Of a DNA stretch of 64,000 nt, positions 22,326-32,759 are shown piece by piece. Made by a program: the position numbers and the translations under genes. The DNA is from Lepus europaeus (lineage: Eukaryota > Chordata > Mammalia > Lagomorpha > Leporidae). Numbering within the stretch: position 1 is the stretch's first letter; every line of letters begins with the position of its first letter. Under the pieces are notes generated by a model. That model searched no databases. It saw only the letters and a list, made by a program, of their open reading frames with translations, and had not been told where the DNA came from. The DNA lies in the NCBI RefSeq assembly GCF_033115175.1, contig NC_084827.1, positions 19,586,001-19,650,000 of the forward strand, written 5' to 3'.

Positions 22326-22390
22326 TATTGGGGCCCAAGTATTTGGGCTACCATCTGCTGCCTTCCCAGGCACATTAACAGGGAGCTACC

Positions 22391-22530
22391 CTAAGGTTCT
22401 TAATCAGTTACCTATTGATGGACATTGAGGATGTGTCTACTTTTTAATTAGAGTAAATCACATTGTGATGAACATTTTATTTTTTCCAATTAGTTCCAAA
22501 GGTCAGCTAATTACTGACAAATGCTTCCCC
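22391..22530 (-). mobile_element. Possible L1 fragment
   Basis: TTACCTATTGATGGACATTG followed by a T-rich run suggests reversed L1 3' text. Short and diverged. Confidence 0.35.
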
Positions 22531-23153
22531 ATCCTCTACCCCATCACAACACCTGAGAATCATGGGTCCAACCGTGTAAGAGGGGAGGAAAGCCAGGGTG
22601 TGCAAGGGGAAGAGGCTAAGGGCTGGCTGGGCCCCTGCTCCCATCACTGACTGCTGGGGGCACAGGCCCTCTTCTCCGCCCAGCCACACACAGGGAGCTC
22701 CGTCCAGCAGACAGCACAAGGGTGCCAGGGCTGCCCGGGGGAAGGAGGGCGGCAAGAACCGAGGCACCTCTGCTGTGTCACCAAGCTTAGGTCCTCTGGC
22801 CTGCCTTCTGCTGTGTCAGGCTGCTGGGAGCTGGCCTCTGCCTCATGAGGGCCGCTGGCACTCACACCAGCCTTGCCTTCTTGGGCTTCTCAGGTCCCAG
22901 CACCTCATCATGGGGTTCCTGGTTCTCTGCTAGTTTGTTGGCCTCACAAATTTTGTGCCTCTTGCCAAATATGAAATGTTAGACATGCTTACACATACAT
23001 ATTTTTATCCTGTAAGTACCCTTTTACTGCCTGAGAAAACTATGCTTATTCCTGGCAGGGAGACACTAAATCCAAAGGTATTATATTCAAGTGAAGTATA
23101 CCATTAATATGTATACCTGGGGCAGTCAGTGTGGCTTTGCCTATACTGTCATT
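22531..23153. other. Unique intergenic sequence
   Basis: Moderately GC-rich at 22,620-22,900, no conserved frame seen. Confidence 0.5.
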
Positions 23154-23486
23154 ATTTTTTTAAATACTTATTTATTTATTTGAGAGGCAGAGTTACAGAC
23201 AGAGAGAGGGAGAGACAGAGACAGGTCTTCCATTTGTTGGTTCACTCCCCAAATGGCTGCAATGGCTGGAGCTGGGCTGATCTGAAGTCAAGAGCCAGGA
23301 GCTTCTTCTGGGTCTCCCATGTGGATGCAGGGGCTCAAGCACTTGGGCCATCTTCCACTGCTTTCCCAGGCCATCAGCAGGGAGCTGGATTGGAAGTGGA
23401 GCAGCTGGGACTCAAATGGCGCCCATATGGGATGCTGGCATTTGCAGGTGGCTGCTTACCCCATCATGCCACAGCACCGGCCCCTA
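23154..23486 (-). mobile_element. C SINE, standard
   Basis: Full length; head end ATGCCACAGCACCGGCCCC. Confidence 0.92.
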
Positions 23487-23554
23487 TATTGTCATTATTA
23501 TCTGGGTGCCGAAGAATTCTGATGCCATCTGATTCTAGGCTCATTGGAGGTAAT

Positions 23555-23893
23555 GGCAGAAGCCATGGATTACATTGTGTCCCCCCTCCCCCAGTACATG
23601 CTGACGCCTTCTGGCCCCCAAGATGACTGTATGTGGAGGTAATGAGGATTAAATGATGTCATGAGGCTGTAGGGCCCTAGGCCAATAGGACCGTGGCCTT
23701 GTATGTGAGTACATGGGAAGCAGGTAGCCTTCTGCATGTCAGGAAGACAGTCCTCCCTGCAGACTGTGACAGTGCTGGGACCCGGCACTTCCAGCCTCCA
23801 GGACTGTGAGGAAACAGATTTCTGTTGTTTAAGCCACTCTGCCAATGGTCCTGTATTATGGCAGCCTGAGCGGAACGATACAGCAGAGAGAAT
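23555..23893 (+). mobile_element. MaLR-type LTR (MST/MLT1-like)
   Basis: Starts with ATTGTGTCCCCCC and carries the family's landmarks: TGTATGTGGAGGTAATGAGG, CACTTCCAGCCTCCAGGACT, TTTCTGTTGTTTAAGCCAC, ending TATGGCAGCCTGAGCGGAAC. It is on the + strand, and a T-rich tract follows at 23,904. Confidence 0.78.
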
Positions 23894-24245
23894 GCACCAA
23901 AGCTTTTTTTTTTTTTTTTTTTTTTTTTTACCAAAGCTCTTGATGACAGTGACAAAACTCAATTTGAGTTGGTTTAAGGAAAGAAGAATAATCCTTCAGG
24001 GAATTCTCGGGGGTTTGAACAACCCTAACGGGAGAAGAATGGGTGCTGGGGTAAAACCACCAGCCTCTGCCACGCTGCCTGGGCAGCTCCCCTCGAGGCT
24101 GGGGTTGCAGGTGATGCAGGGCTGTGTGTGTGTTGAGGGCAAGAGAAGAGAATTAAGGAAGACTCTGGGGCCATAATCTGTGCTTATATTGATAGCCTGA
24201 GGTTCACCACGAGTCATGAGTGCCATCCCCTGGCAGATCTAAACT

Positions 24246-24571
24246 TTTTAAAAACACTTATTTGTATTTATTTGAAAGGTAGAGTCACAAAGAGAGAAGG
24301 AAGAGAGAGATCTTCCATCCACTGGTTCACTCCCCAGATGGCTGCAATGGCCAGCGCTGGGCCAGACTGAAGCCAGGAGCCAGGAACTTCTTCCAGTTGT
24401 GCCACATGGGTACAGGGGCCCAAACACTTGCGCCATCTTCTGTTGCTTTCTGGAGCACATTAGGAGGGAGCTGAATTGGAAGCGGAGCAGCTGGGACTCG
24501 AACTGGTGCCCATATGCGATGCTGGTGTCACAGGCGGCAGCTTTACTCACTATGTCACAATGCCAGTCCCA
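24246..24571 (-). mobile_element. C SINE, standard
   Basis: Full length; head end TGTCACAATGCCAGTCCC. Confidence 0.9.
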
Positions 24572-24579
24572 GAGCTAAA

Positions 24580-24902
24580 CTTTAAAAAAAAAAAATTTAT
24601 TTATTTTAATCCACTTGAAAGCGGGGGTGGGGTGGGGAGAGACCCTCCATTTGCTGGTTTATTCCTCAAAAGCTGTAGCAGATAGGGCTGGGCCAGATTG
24701 AAGCCAGGAGCCCCAAACACAATCCAGGTCTCCCATTTAGGTGGCAGGGGTCCAAGCACTTGCACCATCACCTTCTCCCTCCAAGGATGCATTAGCAGGA
24801 AGCTGGATCAGAGGCGCAGTTGCCAGGACTTGAAGTAGCACGCTTACATGCAGTGTAGGTGTCCCAAGGAGCAGCTTACTCCACTGCACAATGCCCATCC
24901 CA
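24580..24902 (-). mobile_element. C SINE, older variant
   Basis: Lies head-to-tail with the preceding copy; diverged core, GGGGTGGGGTGGGG in the purine-rich part. Confidence 0.85.
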
Positions 24903-25047
24903 AACCTGCACTACAGTGCCTACAGAGAGCTGGAGGACTGAGGTATAGCCTTCAACCTTTCAGTAACCTTACCACTAGAGAGGTTAAGTACGCATCCTCT
25001 CCTTGTCTCTGTCAGAAAAAAGCTATCTTCTTGTTAAATATATCTCG

Positions 25048-25292
25048 GGGGGCAGCATTGTGGCACAGCAGATAAGCTGCCGCTTGTGATGCCAGTATCC
25101 CATACTGGAGTGCCTTTGGGCCCCTGCCACCCACATGGGAGACCAGGATGGAGTCCCTGGCTTCTGACTTCAGCCTGGCCCAGCTCTGGCCATTGTAGCC
25201 ATTTGGATAGTGAGCCAGTGAATGGAAGATCTCTCTCTCTATATATAATTCTGCCTTTCAAATAAATAAATACATCTTTTAAAAAAAACATA
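25048..25292 (+). mobile_element. C SINE with internal deletion
   Basis: Runs straight from CCCATACTGGAGTGCC into TTTGGGCCCCTGCCACCC, missing about 70 central bases. Confidence 0.88.
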
Positions 25293-25452
25293 TTTCATTT
25301 TCTTGTGGGAGGAAGGAGTGTGGGCCCTTTTTGTCAGGACTGGAATTGGGCCCATTAAACCTTGTATCAGCATCTACTTTTCCTAGTGTGGATATTGTGC
25401 TTAAAGATAAAGGCCATGGAGTTTTGGTATTTTAAACATTTCATAACTTTCT

Positions 25453-25799
25453 TTCTTTCTTTTTTTTTTTTTTTTTTTGACAGGCAGAGTGGATAGTGAG
25501 AGAGAGAGACAGAGAGAAAGGTCTTCCTTTTTTTTGCCGTTGGTTCACCCTCCAATGGCCGCTGCGGCCGGCGCATCGCACTGATCTGAAGCCAGGAGTC
25601 AGGTGCTTCTCCTGGTCTCCCAAGCGGGTGCAGGGCCCAAGGACTTGGGCCATCCTCCACTGCCTTCCCGGGCCATAGCAGAGAGTTGGCCTGGAAGAGG
25701 GGCAACCGGGATAGAATCCGGCGCCCCGACCGGGACTAGAACCAGGTGTGCCAGTGCCGCAAGGTGGAGGATTAGCCTGTTGAGCCACGGCGCCAGCCC
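25453..25799 (-). mobile_element. C SINE, young
   Basis: TSD TCATAACTTTCT at 25,441-25,452 and 25,800-25,811, perfect. Confidence 0.95.
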
Positions 25800-25849
25800 T
25801 CATAACTTTCTAATATTCTGTCTCAAGCGTATTATTCAAGCAGTGCCTG

Positions 25850-26830
25850 AGCTCCTGCAGCATTGTTTGGTGGTGCTTTACAGAGGCCCCCTCGACAGGG
25901 CCTCCCCCTGGTCCTCCTCCTCCCTCGCTGGCCGCTTCTTGCCGGCCTCTGCTTACTCTGCCAGTCATTTCAGTAACATCTGTCTGCAGAGCCCTGCCTT
26001 GGGCCACTGGCCTCCTGGCTCATCTCCGTCATTCCTTTGCCTTTGGTCACCAACTGATGACTTTTCCTGGGCTTCATCCCCACACACGCTCCAGTCTGCT
26101 GGCCTTGGCTCCTTAGTAGATGCCTCGGTATTCAACGTGGCTAAGATTGAACTCGTCATCGTCAGTCGTTCACCCCTCCCATGACTGTAGAAGCTGTTTC
26201 TTCTTCTGGGTTCTACCCGGTCTTAGAAGCCTGGCTTCTCTTCCCTGTCTTCATACCCTACAACTCAAACAAACAGCATATCAAAACTCTGACTCCTAAT
26301 TCACCTTACATCCCTATCTCCATCCCTACTGTCAACACCTTACACTCAGCTGCCATCTCTCTTCTCCAGGGTTATTACAAAGTTCTTATTTCTGTTCTTG
26401 CCATCCCCCCACCCCCCACCCCCCACCAAAGTCATTTCGTGTTGCAGCTAGAATGATTATTCTAGGACAAAGGAGTTTAACAAACAAGTCACTTAGTCAT
26501 TTGCTGTGCACCCACTGTGTGTTACGTTATGGCTTGAGGACACAAAGATGAGTGATATTCTGTTTGGCCTCACTTCTTGCTCTGTCTTCCAGCCAGTTTG
26601 CACTTCTTTCAGTCTTCGGATTATACTTTCTTCCTCTCGTGTTCAGGCTTTCACATTTGTTGCTTCTGCTTGAAATGCTTGCGGCTTGCCTAACTGCTTC
26701 CTTCCCGATCTGGTCTTAGTTTTGATATAATTTCTCCAAATTGTATTTCTAATCATTTATTTCTGGATTGGGTATCACCTTTATCCCCTCACCCTCAATG
26801 TTGGCTGAATATATATGTGGTATTTTAATA
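25850..26830 (+). mobile_element. L2-like ancient LINE relics
   Basis: 26,435-26,460 (GTTGCAGCTAGAATGATTAT) and 26,640-26,720 (TTGTTGCTTCTGCTTGAAAT, followed by GCTTGCGGCTTGCC) look like diverged L2 3' sequence. A C-rich patch CCCCCCACCCCCCACCCCCC sits at 26,406. No frame is open. Confidence 0.4.
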
Positions 26831-27163
26831 ATTCCTAGTCACAGAACTTTAAAAATACCAGTTTTATTGAAATATAATTCATATACCATAAAATTCACCC
26901 TTCTCAAGCATACTATCTAAAAGTTTCTTGTATATTCACAAGGTTTTCCTGACCATCACTACTATCTGATTCCTGAACATTCTGTCACCACAGAGAGAAA
27001 GTCACTAACCATTAGCAGCCTCCATGTCCCTGGGAACCCACTGATGGACTTTGTTAGACAGTGGTTGTTCTGAACATCTCATATATGTGAAACCATACAC
27101 TATGTAGCCTTTTTTGTGTCTAGCCACTTTCCCTGAGCAAAATATTTTAAAAGTTCATCTTGG

Positions 27164-27745
27164 TGTGAGAATTTGGCACAGTGGTTAAGATGCCACTTGG
27201 GGAACTGGTGTTGTGGTGCAGTGAGTTGTCATTTGTGACACCAGCATCCCACATCAGAGAGCACTAGTTTGAGTCTTGGCTGCTCTGCTTCTAATCCAGC
27301 TCCCTGCTAATGTACCTGGGATGGGAGCATAAGATGGCCCAAGTACTTAGACCCCTGCCACCCATGTGGCAGACCAGGATAGAGTTCTTGGCTCCTGGCT
27401 CAGCTCACCAATTACAACCATTAGGGAGAGAGAACCAGAAGATGGAAAATCTCTGTCACTCTGCCTTCCAAAAATAAATCTCTAAAAAAAATTAAAAAAA
27501 AAAAAAGAAAGAAAAAAGATGTTATTTAGGATGCCCGAGTTCAAGTTCCTGCCCTGCTTCTGATATTCTTCCTACTAAGGCAGCAGGTGATGGCTCAACT
27601 ATTGGATCCTCAAGACCCAGACTGATGACTGGATTCCTGGCTTTGGCCTAGCTCAGCCCTGGCTATTGTGGACATTTAGGCAGTGAACCAGCAGACAGAA
27701 GTTCAATCTCTCTCTCTGCCTTTCAAATAGATAAAAACAATTAAT
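27164..27745 (+). mobile_element. C SINE, older variant, split by another C SINE
   Basis: Head 27,164-27,199 (GTGAGAATTTGGCACAGTGG) and remainder 27,520-27,745. The inserted copy occupies 27,200-27,519. Confidence 0.8.
27200..27519 (+). mobile_element. C SINE, standard, nested in an older C SINE
   Basis: Head GGAACTGGTGTTGTGGTGC, A-rich tail to about 27,519. Confidence 0.85.
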
Positions 27746-27761
27746 TAAAAACCTGTCTTCT

Positions 27762-28075
27762 GGGACCCACGCTGTGGCCTAGCATGCTAGCATTCCATAA
27801 GGGCATCATTTCAAGTCCTGGGTACTCCATTTCTCATCCAGCTCCCTGTTAATGAACTGGGAAAAGCAGCGGAAGATGGCCTAAGTATGTAAGATGGCCC
27901 CTACTACCCATGTGGAAGACCTGGAAGAAGCTCTTGGCTTTGGCCTGGCACAGTCTTAGCCACTGCAGCTATCTGGGTAGTAAACTAGCAGATAGAAGAT
28001 CTCTCTCTCTCTCTCCTTCTCTTTCTGTAACTCTGACTTTCAAATAAACACATTTTCAAAAGTCTTTAAAAAACC
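27762..28075 (+). mobile_element. C SINE, standard
   Basis: Head GGGACCCACGCTGTGGCC; 3' neighbour is resumed L1. Confidence 0.88.
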
Positions 28076-28140
28076 CAGAAAATCCCCCTCATTTATGTTG
28101 TAGCATGTATCAGTACTACATTCCTTTCAATGAACATATA

Positions 28141-28490
28141 AGGTTCAAGGGCATGTTGCCTGCATTGGCTCAGTTCTACCGAGGGGTTCTGGCTGCCTTG
28201 CACAGTGGCACGTGGCAATGGCAGGAGCACGATGTATGGGAGGCAGCAATCACATCACCGGACAGGAGGCAAGAAGATGCTGGGTGGGGCCACAATCTGC
28301 TTGTGAGAACTAACCAGCGTCCCATGAGAAATGCCTTAACCTCTTTTCAGGGCCCATTCCAGTTGACCTAAGGGTCACCCACTAGTCCCAACTGCAGAGG
28401 TCCACATCATCTCTCAACATCACCCTGGGTATCAAGCCTCAAACTAATTAACCTTTGGGGGCTATTCAAACTATATCTGAACTGTCACAG
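28141..28490 (-). mobile_element. MaLR-like LTR inside L1
   Basis: Reverse-strand text begins TATAGTTTGAATAGCCCCCA and includes TCTCATGGGACGCTGGTTAG and CAGTGCC-type landmarks of MaLR-class LTRs. L1 text stops at 28,140 and resumes at 28,491. Exact family uncertain. Confidence 0.5.
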
Positions 28491-28679
28491 TGTAGACATG
28501 CCACCCTTTAGCCATTCATCAATTGATGGATTATGGGGTTGTTTCTGCTTTCTATTATGGATAATGCTGTACTGAATATTCATGTATGAATGTTTGCATA
28601 GATACACATTCATTTCTCATGGATATGTGCTTTGGAGTGGAATTGCTGGCTCACTTGGTAATTACATGTTTAACTTTAA

Positions 28680-28904
28680 GAAATCGGGAGACAGAGAGAA
28701 AGAGCCCCAATCCACTGGTTCACTCCCAAATGCCCTCTTTGGCCCACTGAGGTCTTCCGTGTGGGTGGCAGGACCTTCATCACTTCTGCCTCTCAGGGTC
28801 CACACCAACAGGACGCTGGAGAGAGCAGCTAGAGCTGGGCACCAAACCTGGGCGCTCTGATATAAGATGTGGACATCTTAACCACGAGGCTAAATGCCTG
28901 CCCC
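28680..28904 (-). mobile_element. Short C SINE, older variant, in L1
   Basis: About 225 bases, AT-tail missing; head end AGGCTAAATGCCTGCCCC. L1 text TTTAACTTTAAG resumes after it as TCTTTAACTTTTTG. Confidence 0.8.
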
Positions 28905-29201
28905 TATCTTTAACTTTTTGAGGATCTGTCACACTGTTTTCCCATATGGCTGTACCTTACACAATATCATTAGTAGTACGTGAGAGTTCTAATTTTCCCA
29001 ATTTCTTGCCAACACTTATCTATTTTTTAAAATGTTGGCTATCTTAGGAGATTCGAAGTAGTATCCCACCATAGTTTTAATTAGTACTTTGCTGACAACA
29101 AAGGGCATTGATCATCTTTCCACATGTATTTGTACAAATGTCAGTTTGCAGAAATGTCTATTGAAATCCTTTGCTCATTTAAAAAAAAACAAACAAGCCA
29201 G

Positions 29202-29222
29202 CCCCCCCCCCCCCCCCCCCCC
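29202..29222. repeat. Poly-C tract (C21)
   Basis: Twenty-one C in a row within L1, preceded by an A9 run. The - strand is G21. Confidence 0.95.
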
Positions 29223-29436
29223 GCACTGTTGAGTTAAACTACTTACATATTCTGGATACTATTCCTTTATCATACAATGAAGAGTGTGATTGAGGCAAAG
29301 GTGGTGTGGGGATTAGAACATGATCGGAGACTCTCTTGGGCTTGATTTTTCAGACTGTTCCAGGAGAGCTTATCTTGCAACATTTTGCTCAGAGAGGGGC
29401 CAGACCATCACAAAGGAGCAGTTAAAGCTGCAAGAG

Positions 29437-30814
29437 TTGTGAGCTTCTGGGTTTCTGAGGCTCCCAAATTGGAAGTTACTTCGCACCTTGGGAGGCTGTA
29501 CCCGGTGCCTTTAAGGCCATCACCGTGCCACAAAATGAATATACTGAATTACACTGTAAGTGCTATGGGTATTGTTTGGATTATTATGAGAAAAAAGAAA
29601 AGTCAGGAGGTTCGTGAATGCTCAAAGGTGGCAAAAAAGATGTTTGCCCGAAGGCTAAGCTCTACCATACGATACAGAGAGAAGAGAAATATTGAACTAA
29701 AAAGTGATTAGAAGACTCCCAGTGGAGCAGTACCTGCCCGTCCGCTGGACAGAGAGGGACAGTCCCAAGCCAACGTACTCTCCAGCAGGATTAAGCAAAA
29801 AAGAGAAAGCAGGAAAATGGAACTCCCTCTGCCTCAAGTTTGTGTCCAGGGAGAAACAGAAATATTAAAAGTTTTTTTTTTTTAGCCGGTGCCGTGGCTC
29901 AACAGGCTAATCCTCCGTCTTGCGGCGCCGGCACACCGGGTTCTAGTCCCGGTCGGGCGCTGGATTTTGTCCCGGTTGCCCCTCTTCCAGGCCAGCTCTC
30001 TGCTGTGGCCAGGGAGTGCAGTGGAGGATGGCCCAAGTGCTTGGGCCCTGCACCCGCATGGGAGACCAGGAGAAGCACCTGGCTCCTGGCTTCAGATCAG
30101 CGCGGTGCGCCGGCCGCAGCGCGCAGGCCGCGGCGGCCATTGGAGGGTGAACCAACGGCAAAGGAAGACCTTTCTCTCTGTCTCTCCCTCTCTCACCGTC
30201 CACTCTGCCTGTCAAAAATTAAAAAAAAAAAAGTTTTTTTTTTTTTTTTTGAACAGGAAAGGGAAAAAAAGAAGGCCTGGAAAGGGGTGGTTACTAAAGT
30301 CTGCTTTTTGGAGATGGATTTACAAGAAAATCACCTAAATATGAAAACTTCATTAGGCTGAGGGGTTTACATTCCATGGAGGCCCACGGACATCCAAAAG
30401 TGGCAGCCCCCTTTTGCCGGCCAACACTTGGTGTAAGAAAGAATCCACCATCCCCATTATAAATAGCTCTGGGTATTATTGCCAAAGATGCTCATGGAGG
30501 TGAGAGTGAGGCACTTGGGCCTTGTGACACAAGGAGCTAAGGTTATTTTGCAGAAATTGGTCCAGGTCACCAGCAGTCCTGAAAATGATGCCTGCACAAA
30601 CGCAGCCTTATTCTTGGACAGCAGTTTCATATGAGTAACTTACGATCATTATCGAAGACTACAAGTTAGTGGGAAAACTACCAGTACTGTGATGTTTCTG
30701 AATACCACCAACCAGCCTTACCCATGTGCAACCAAGAGAACTATTTCTTAAGCCATAAAAGGAAAACATGAAAATGGCCCAGTTTTACAAAAACAACAAC
30801 AACAACAACAACAA
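29437..30814 (+). pseudogene. NSA2: NSA2 processed pseudogene, split by a C SINE
   Basis: An intronless, broken copy of the mRNA for NSA2 (TINP1), a nucleolar factor for 60S ribosomal subunit maturation. The homologous start codon is GTG at 29,525, followed by PQNEYTELHCKCYGYCLDYY. After a frameshift and a loss of roughly a dozen codons, the next block begins at about 29,709 with KTPSGAVPARPLDREGQSQA and runs to GETEILKV. A young C SINE (29,888-30,230) separates this from the block beginning near 30,247 (KKAWKGVVTKVCF). The last block, ending near 30,615, contains LGLVTQGAKVI and PENDACTNAALF; the stop codon is lost. About 170 bases of 3' UTR and a decayed A-rich tail, now (CAA)n, end at 30,814. 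Candidate TSDs are AAAGCTGCAAGAG (29,424-29,436) and AAAGTTGCAAGAA (30,815-30,827), 11 of 13 matching, which implies an 88-base 5' UTR. Confidence 0.88.
29888..30230 (+). mobile_element. C SINE, young, inside the NSA2 pseudogene
   Basis: Interrupts the codon run GETEILKV. The sequence AAAAGTTTTTTTTTTT is duplicated on both sides (from 29,867 and 30,227). Confidence 0.93.
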
Positions 30815-31411
30815 AAAGTTGCAAGAAACTAGGTTGAGCCAGATTTTGAGACCTAAGCTGAACTATCATCAGCATAGAAAATTCTCTGCCTCGGGGAGGA
30901 GAGTGCCCCCGTTTTCTGATCATACAATGCATAAAGTATGAAGATGTACGTGGCTCACATTTATGAGCAGGAGGGGGCGTTCTCCCTCTTCTTTTGCTGT
31001 ATCTCAGGCACGCTAACCCTTGCTATAAAAGTACTGGCCAACAGCTTCTCCCGGAGACAGTTTTCAAAGGGAATTATACCTTTTCACAGCCGCCCTTGCT
31101 TGGCACAAGTAAGTGAAGCTTCCCTCCTGCTTGTGGCTGGTGATCTGATGTCACCCCAAGCACACGGACCCCCTGTGCTCACTAACATTACACACGATTT
31201 TCAAAGATTTTCTTCCATTTTCAGACAATCATTTCACTTTCTTGACAGTGCCCTTTGATATATGTTTTTTGCTTGGACGTAAATTTTTAGTTTTTGGCTT
31301 TTCAGCTCTGTTTTCTCATTTGTTGACGTTGCTGTTGGTGGCATATCTAAGAAACCGTTGCCCAATCCAACATTAGGAAGACTTACTCCTGTTTTCTTCT
31401 AAGAGTTGTGT

Positions 31412-31417
<6 letters not shown>

Positions 31418-31460
<43 letters not shown>

Positions 31461-31787
31461 ACAGGCAGAGTGGACAGTGAGAGAGAGAGACAGAGAGAAA
31501 GGTCTTCCTTTTGCCGTTGGTTCACCCTCCAATGGCCGCCGCGGTAGGCGTGCTGCGGCCGGCACACCGCGCTGTTCCGATGGCAGGAGCCAGGTGCTTC
31601 TCCTGGTCTCCCATGGGGTGCAGGGCCCAAGGACTTGGGCCATCCTCCACTGCACTCCCTGGCCACAGCAGAGAGCTGGCCTGGAAGAGGGGCAATCGGG
31701 ACAGGATCGGTGCCCCGACCGGGACTAGAACCCGGTGTGCCGGCGCCGCAAGGCAGAGGATTAGCCTATTGAGCCGCGGCGCCGGCC
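31418..31787 (-). mobile_element. C SINE, young, with a 46-base T tract, in L1
   Basis: TSD AGTTGTGTGGTTT at 31,404-31,416 and 31,788-31,800, perfect. Uninterrupted T run 31,414-31,459. Confidence 0.95.
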
Positions 31788-31880
31788 AGTTGTGTGGTTT
31801 TAGCTCTTACATTTGGGTTCTACAATCCATGTTTTGGAAAATATGGTACAAGGTAGGAGGTGCTAAGCATTCGTTGGATT

Positions 31881-32109
31881 GCAGACATTTATAGAACTCT
31901 TTATTCTGTATTGAAGTGCTCATCTTTCCTTGCAACCAGACCAAGTGCCATGAGGGCCAGGACTAAGGTGAGCTTTTTTTTTCTTTTTTCTTTTTTTTCA
32001 TGAATGAATCAGGTAGCTAAAACATCAAGCTTTTTAAATCTGATGTCATATCAACTCTGGGGTGACACTGTTCCATCATGGTGGAGGCAGTTAGACAGTG
32101 CTGGCAGTG
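31881..32109. other. Unique or very old repeat sequence
   Basis: GTGCCATGAGGGCCAGGACT near 31,950 hints at an L2 end; nothing else. Confidence 0.4.
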
Positions 32110-32340
32110 ACAATTCAGAAGCAAACGAACACCCAGGATGGCGGGGTTGTACTCTGCAGTGGGACTGCTCTGGATTCAAATCCTTTAACGACTGTAACCT
32201 TGGGCAAGTTAAGTTACGTTCCTCTCATTCTTCAAATTCTCACCCTTTTAACACGAGAACCTTGTAACGTTGTTGGGATTAACTGAGATCTTCGAACGGG
32301 CGTTTTACACATGGCAAACATGTGTCTCTTAGTAGCCGCT
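32110..32340 (+). mobile_element. MIR SINE upstream of the TNPO3 promoter
   Basis: TGGATTCAAATCCTTTAACG, CCTTGGGCAAGTTAAGTTAC and GTTGTTGGGATTAACTGAGA follow the MIR core and 3' part in order, on the + strand. It is the last clear repeat before the CpG island. Confidence 0.72.
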
Positions 32341-32759
32341 CCTTATCACTGCAAAGGAATAGCAACAATGTGGGGAAACCCTTTAACTCGCTAACTTTTG
32401 TTTCAAATTTCTCCCCAGCACAGCTTCCGATATTGTTTTCTTTCGTGAGCTGAGACTTGTTTAACCACCGATTCTCTGATTTGGGAAGAAAAGCACACAC
32501 AGAAGGAGCACGCACTGTGAGAAGGATCCTACAGATATATCACATATCCTGGAGTGCAGCGCCTCAGTCTTGAGTGTGAGGACTTCGTGGAGAGGGTAGC
32601 GGGTGAATGGAGACGCTAGGCATTCTGGAATGTTTTCAAGGAGGCACACATGTTAGGGCTGCATCACAGCGTGCGTGTCTCTTCCAACAGTCAGAGCTGA
32701 TCTCCAGCACAGCGGGCAGTCTACGGGTAGCTGAACTGTCTCGCCCTGACCACGGGGGC
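32341..32759. other. TNPO3: Unique upstream flank of the TNPO3 island
   Basis: No repeat recognised. Could hold upstream promoter elements; none stands out. Confidence 0.5.

Larger units (their letters stand above)
21636..22390 (-). mobile_element. Internally deleted C SINE split by two plus-strand SINEs
   Basis: Left piece 21,636-21,667 (tail) and right piece 22,326-22,390 (ACATTAACAGGGAGCTA end). The junction bears a TATTGGGG duplication at 21,660 and 22,326. Confidence 0.72.
29281..31193. mobile_element. LTR-like insertion in L1, itself split by the NSA2 pseudogene
   Basis: Non-L1 sequence at 29,281-29,424 and 30,828-31,193 interrupts an L1 at one point: L1 text stops at ...ATACAATGA and resumes at ACGATTTTCAAAG. 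Removing the NSA2 copy leaves about 510 bases. The right part has a TATA-like GCTATAAAAG near 31,021 and a CTTGGCACAAGTAAGTGAAG stretch resembling a mutated LTR poly(A) region. I infer an old ERV LTR on the + strand; the family is not identified. Confidence 0.45.
26865..31880 (-). mobile_element. Old L1 3' region carrying nested insertions
   Basis: L1 pieces in reverse orientation: 26,865-27,163 (TTTTATTGAAATATAATTCA), 28,076-28,140, 28,491-28,679 (TTTGGAGTGGAATTGCTGGC), 28,905-29,280 (TATTCTGGATACTATTCC), 31,194-31,417 and 31,788-31,880. Together they follow the known order of an L1 3' end and ORF2 tail read backwards. The gaps are filled by C SINEs, a MaLR LTR, and the LTR-like / NSA2 / SINE stack. 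All coding capacity is lost. Confidence 0.82.

Noticed and set aside
25603-26184. 193-codon plus-strand frame
   Set aside because: Begins in a young SINE and continues into an old L2-like relic with no domain.
29385-29711. 108-codon frame as a novel small gene
   Set aside because: It lies mainly in the NSA2 pseudogene, in a shifted frame, and starts in LTR-like sequence.
1-32759. Exons of TSPAN33, the neighbour expected beyond TNPO3 in other mammals
   Set aside because: No tetraspanin-like coding block was seen; the gene probably lies outside the window.
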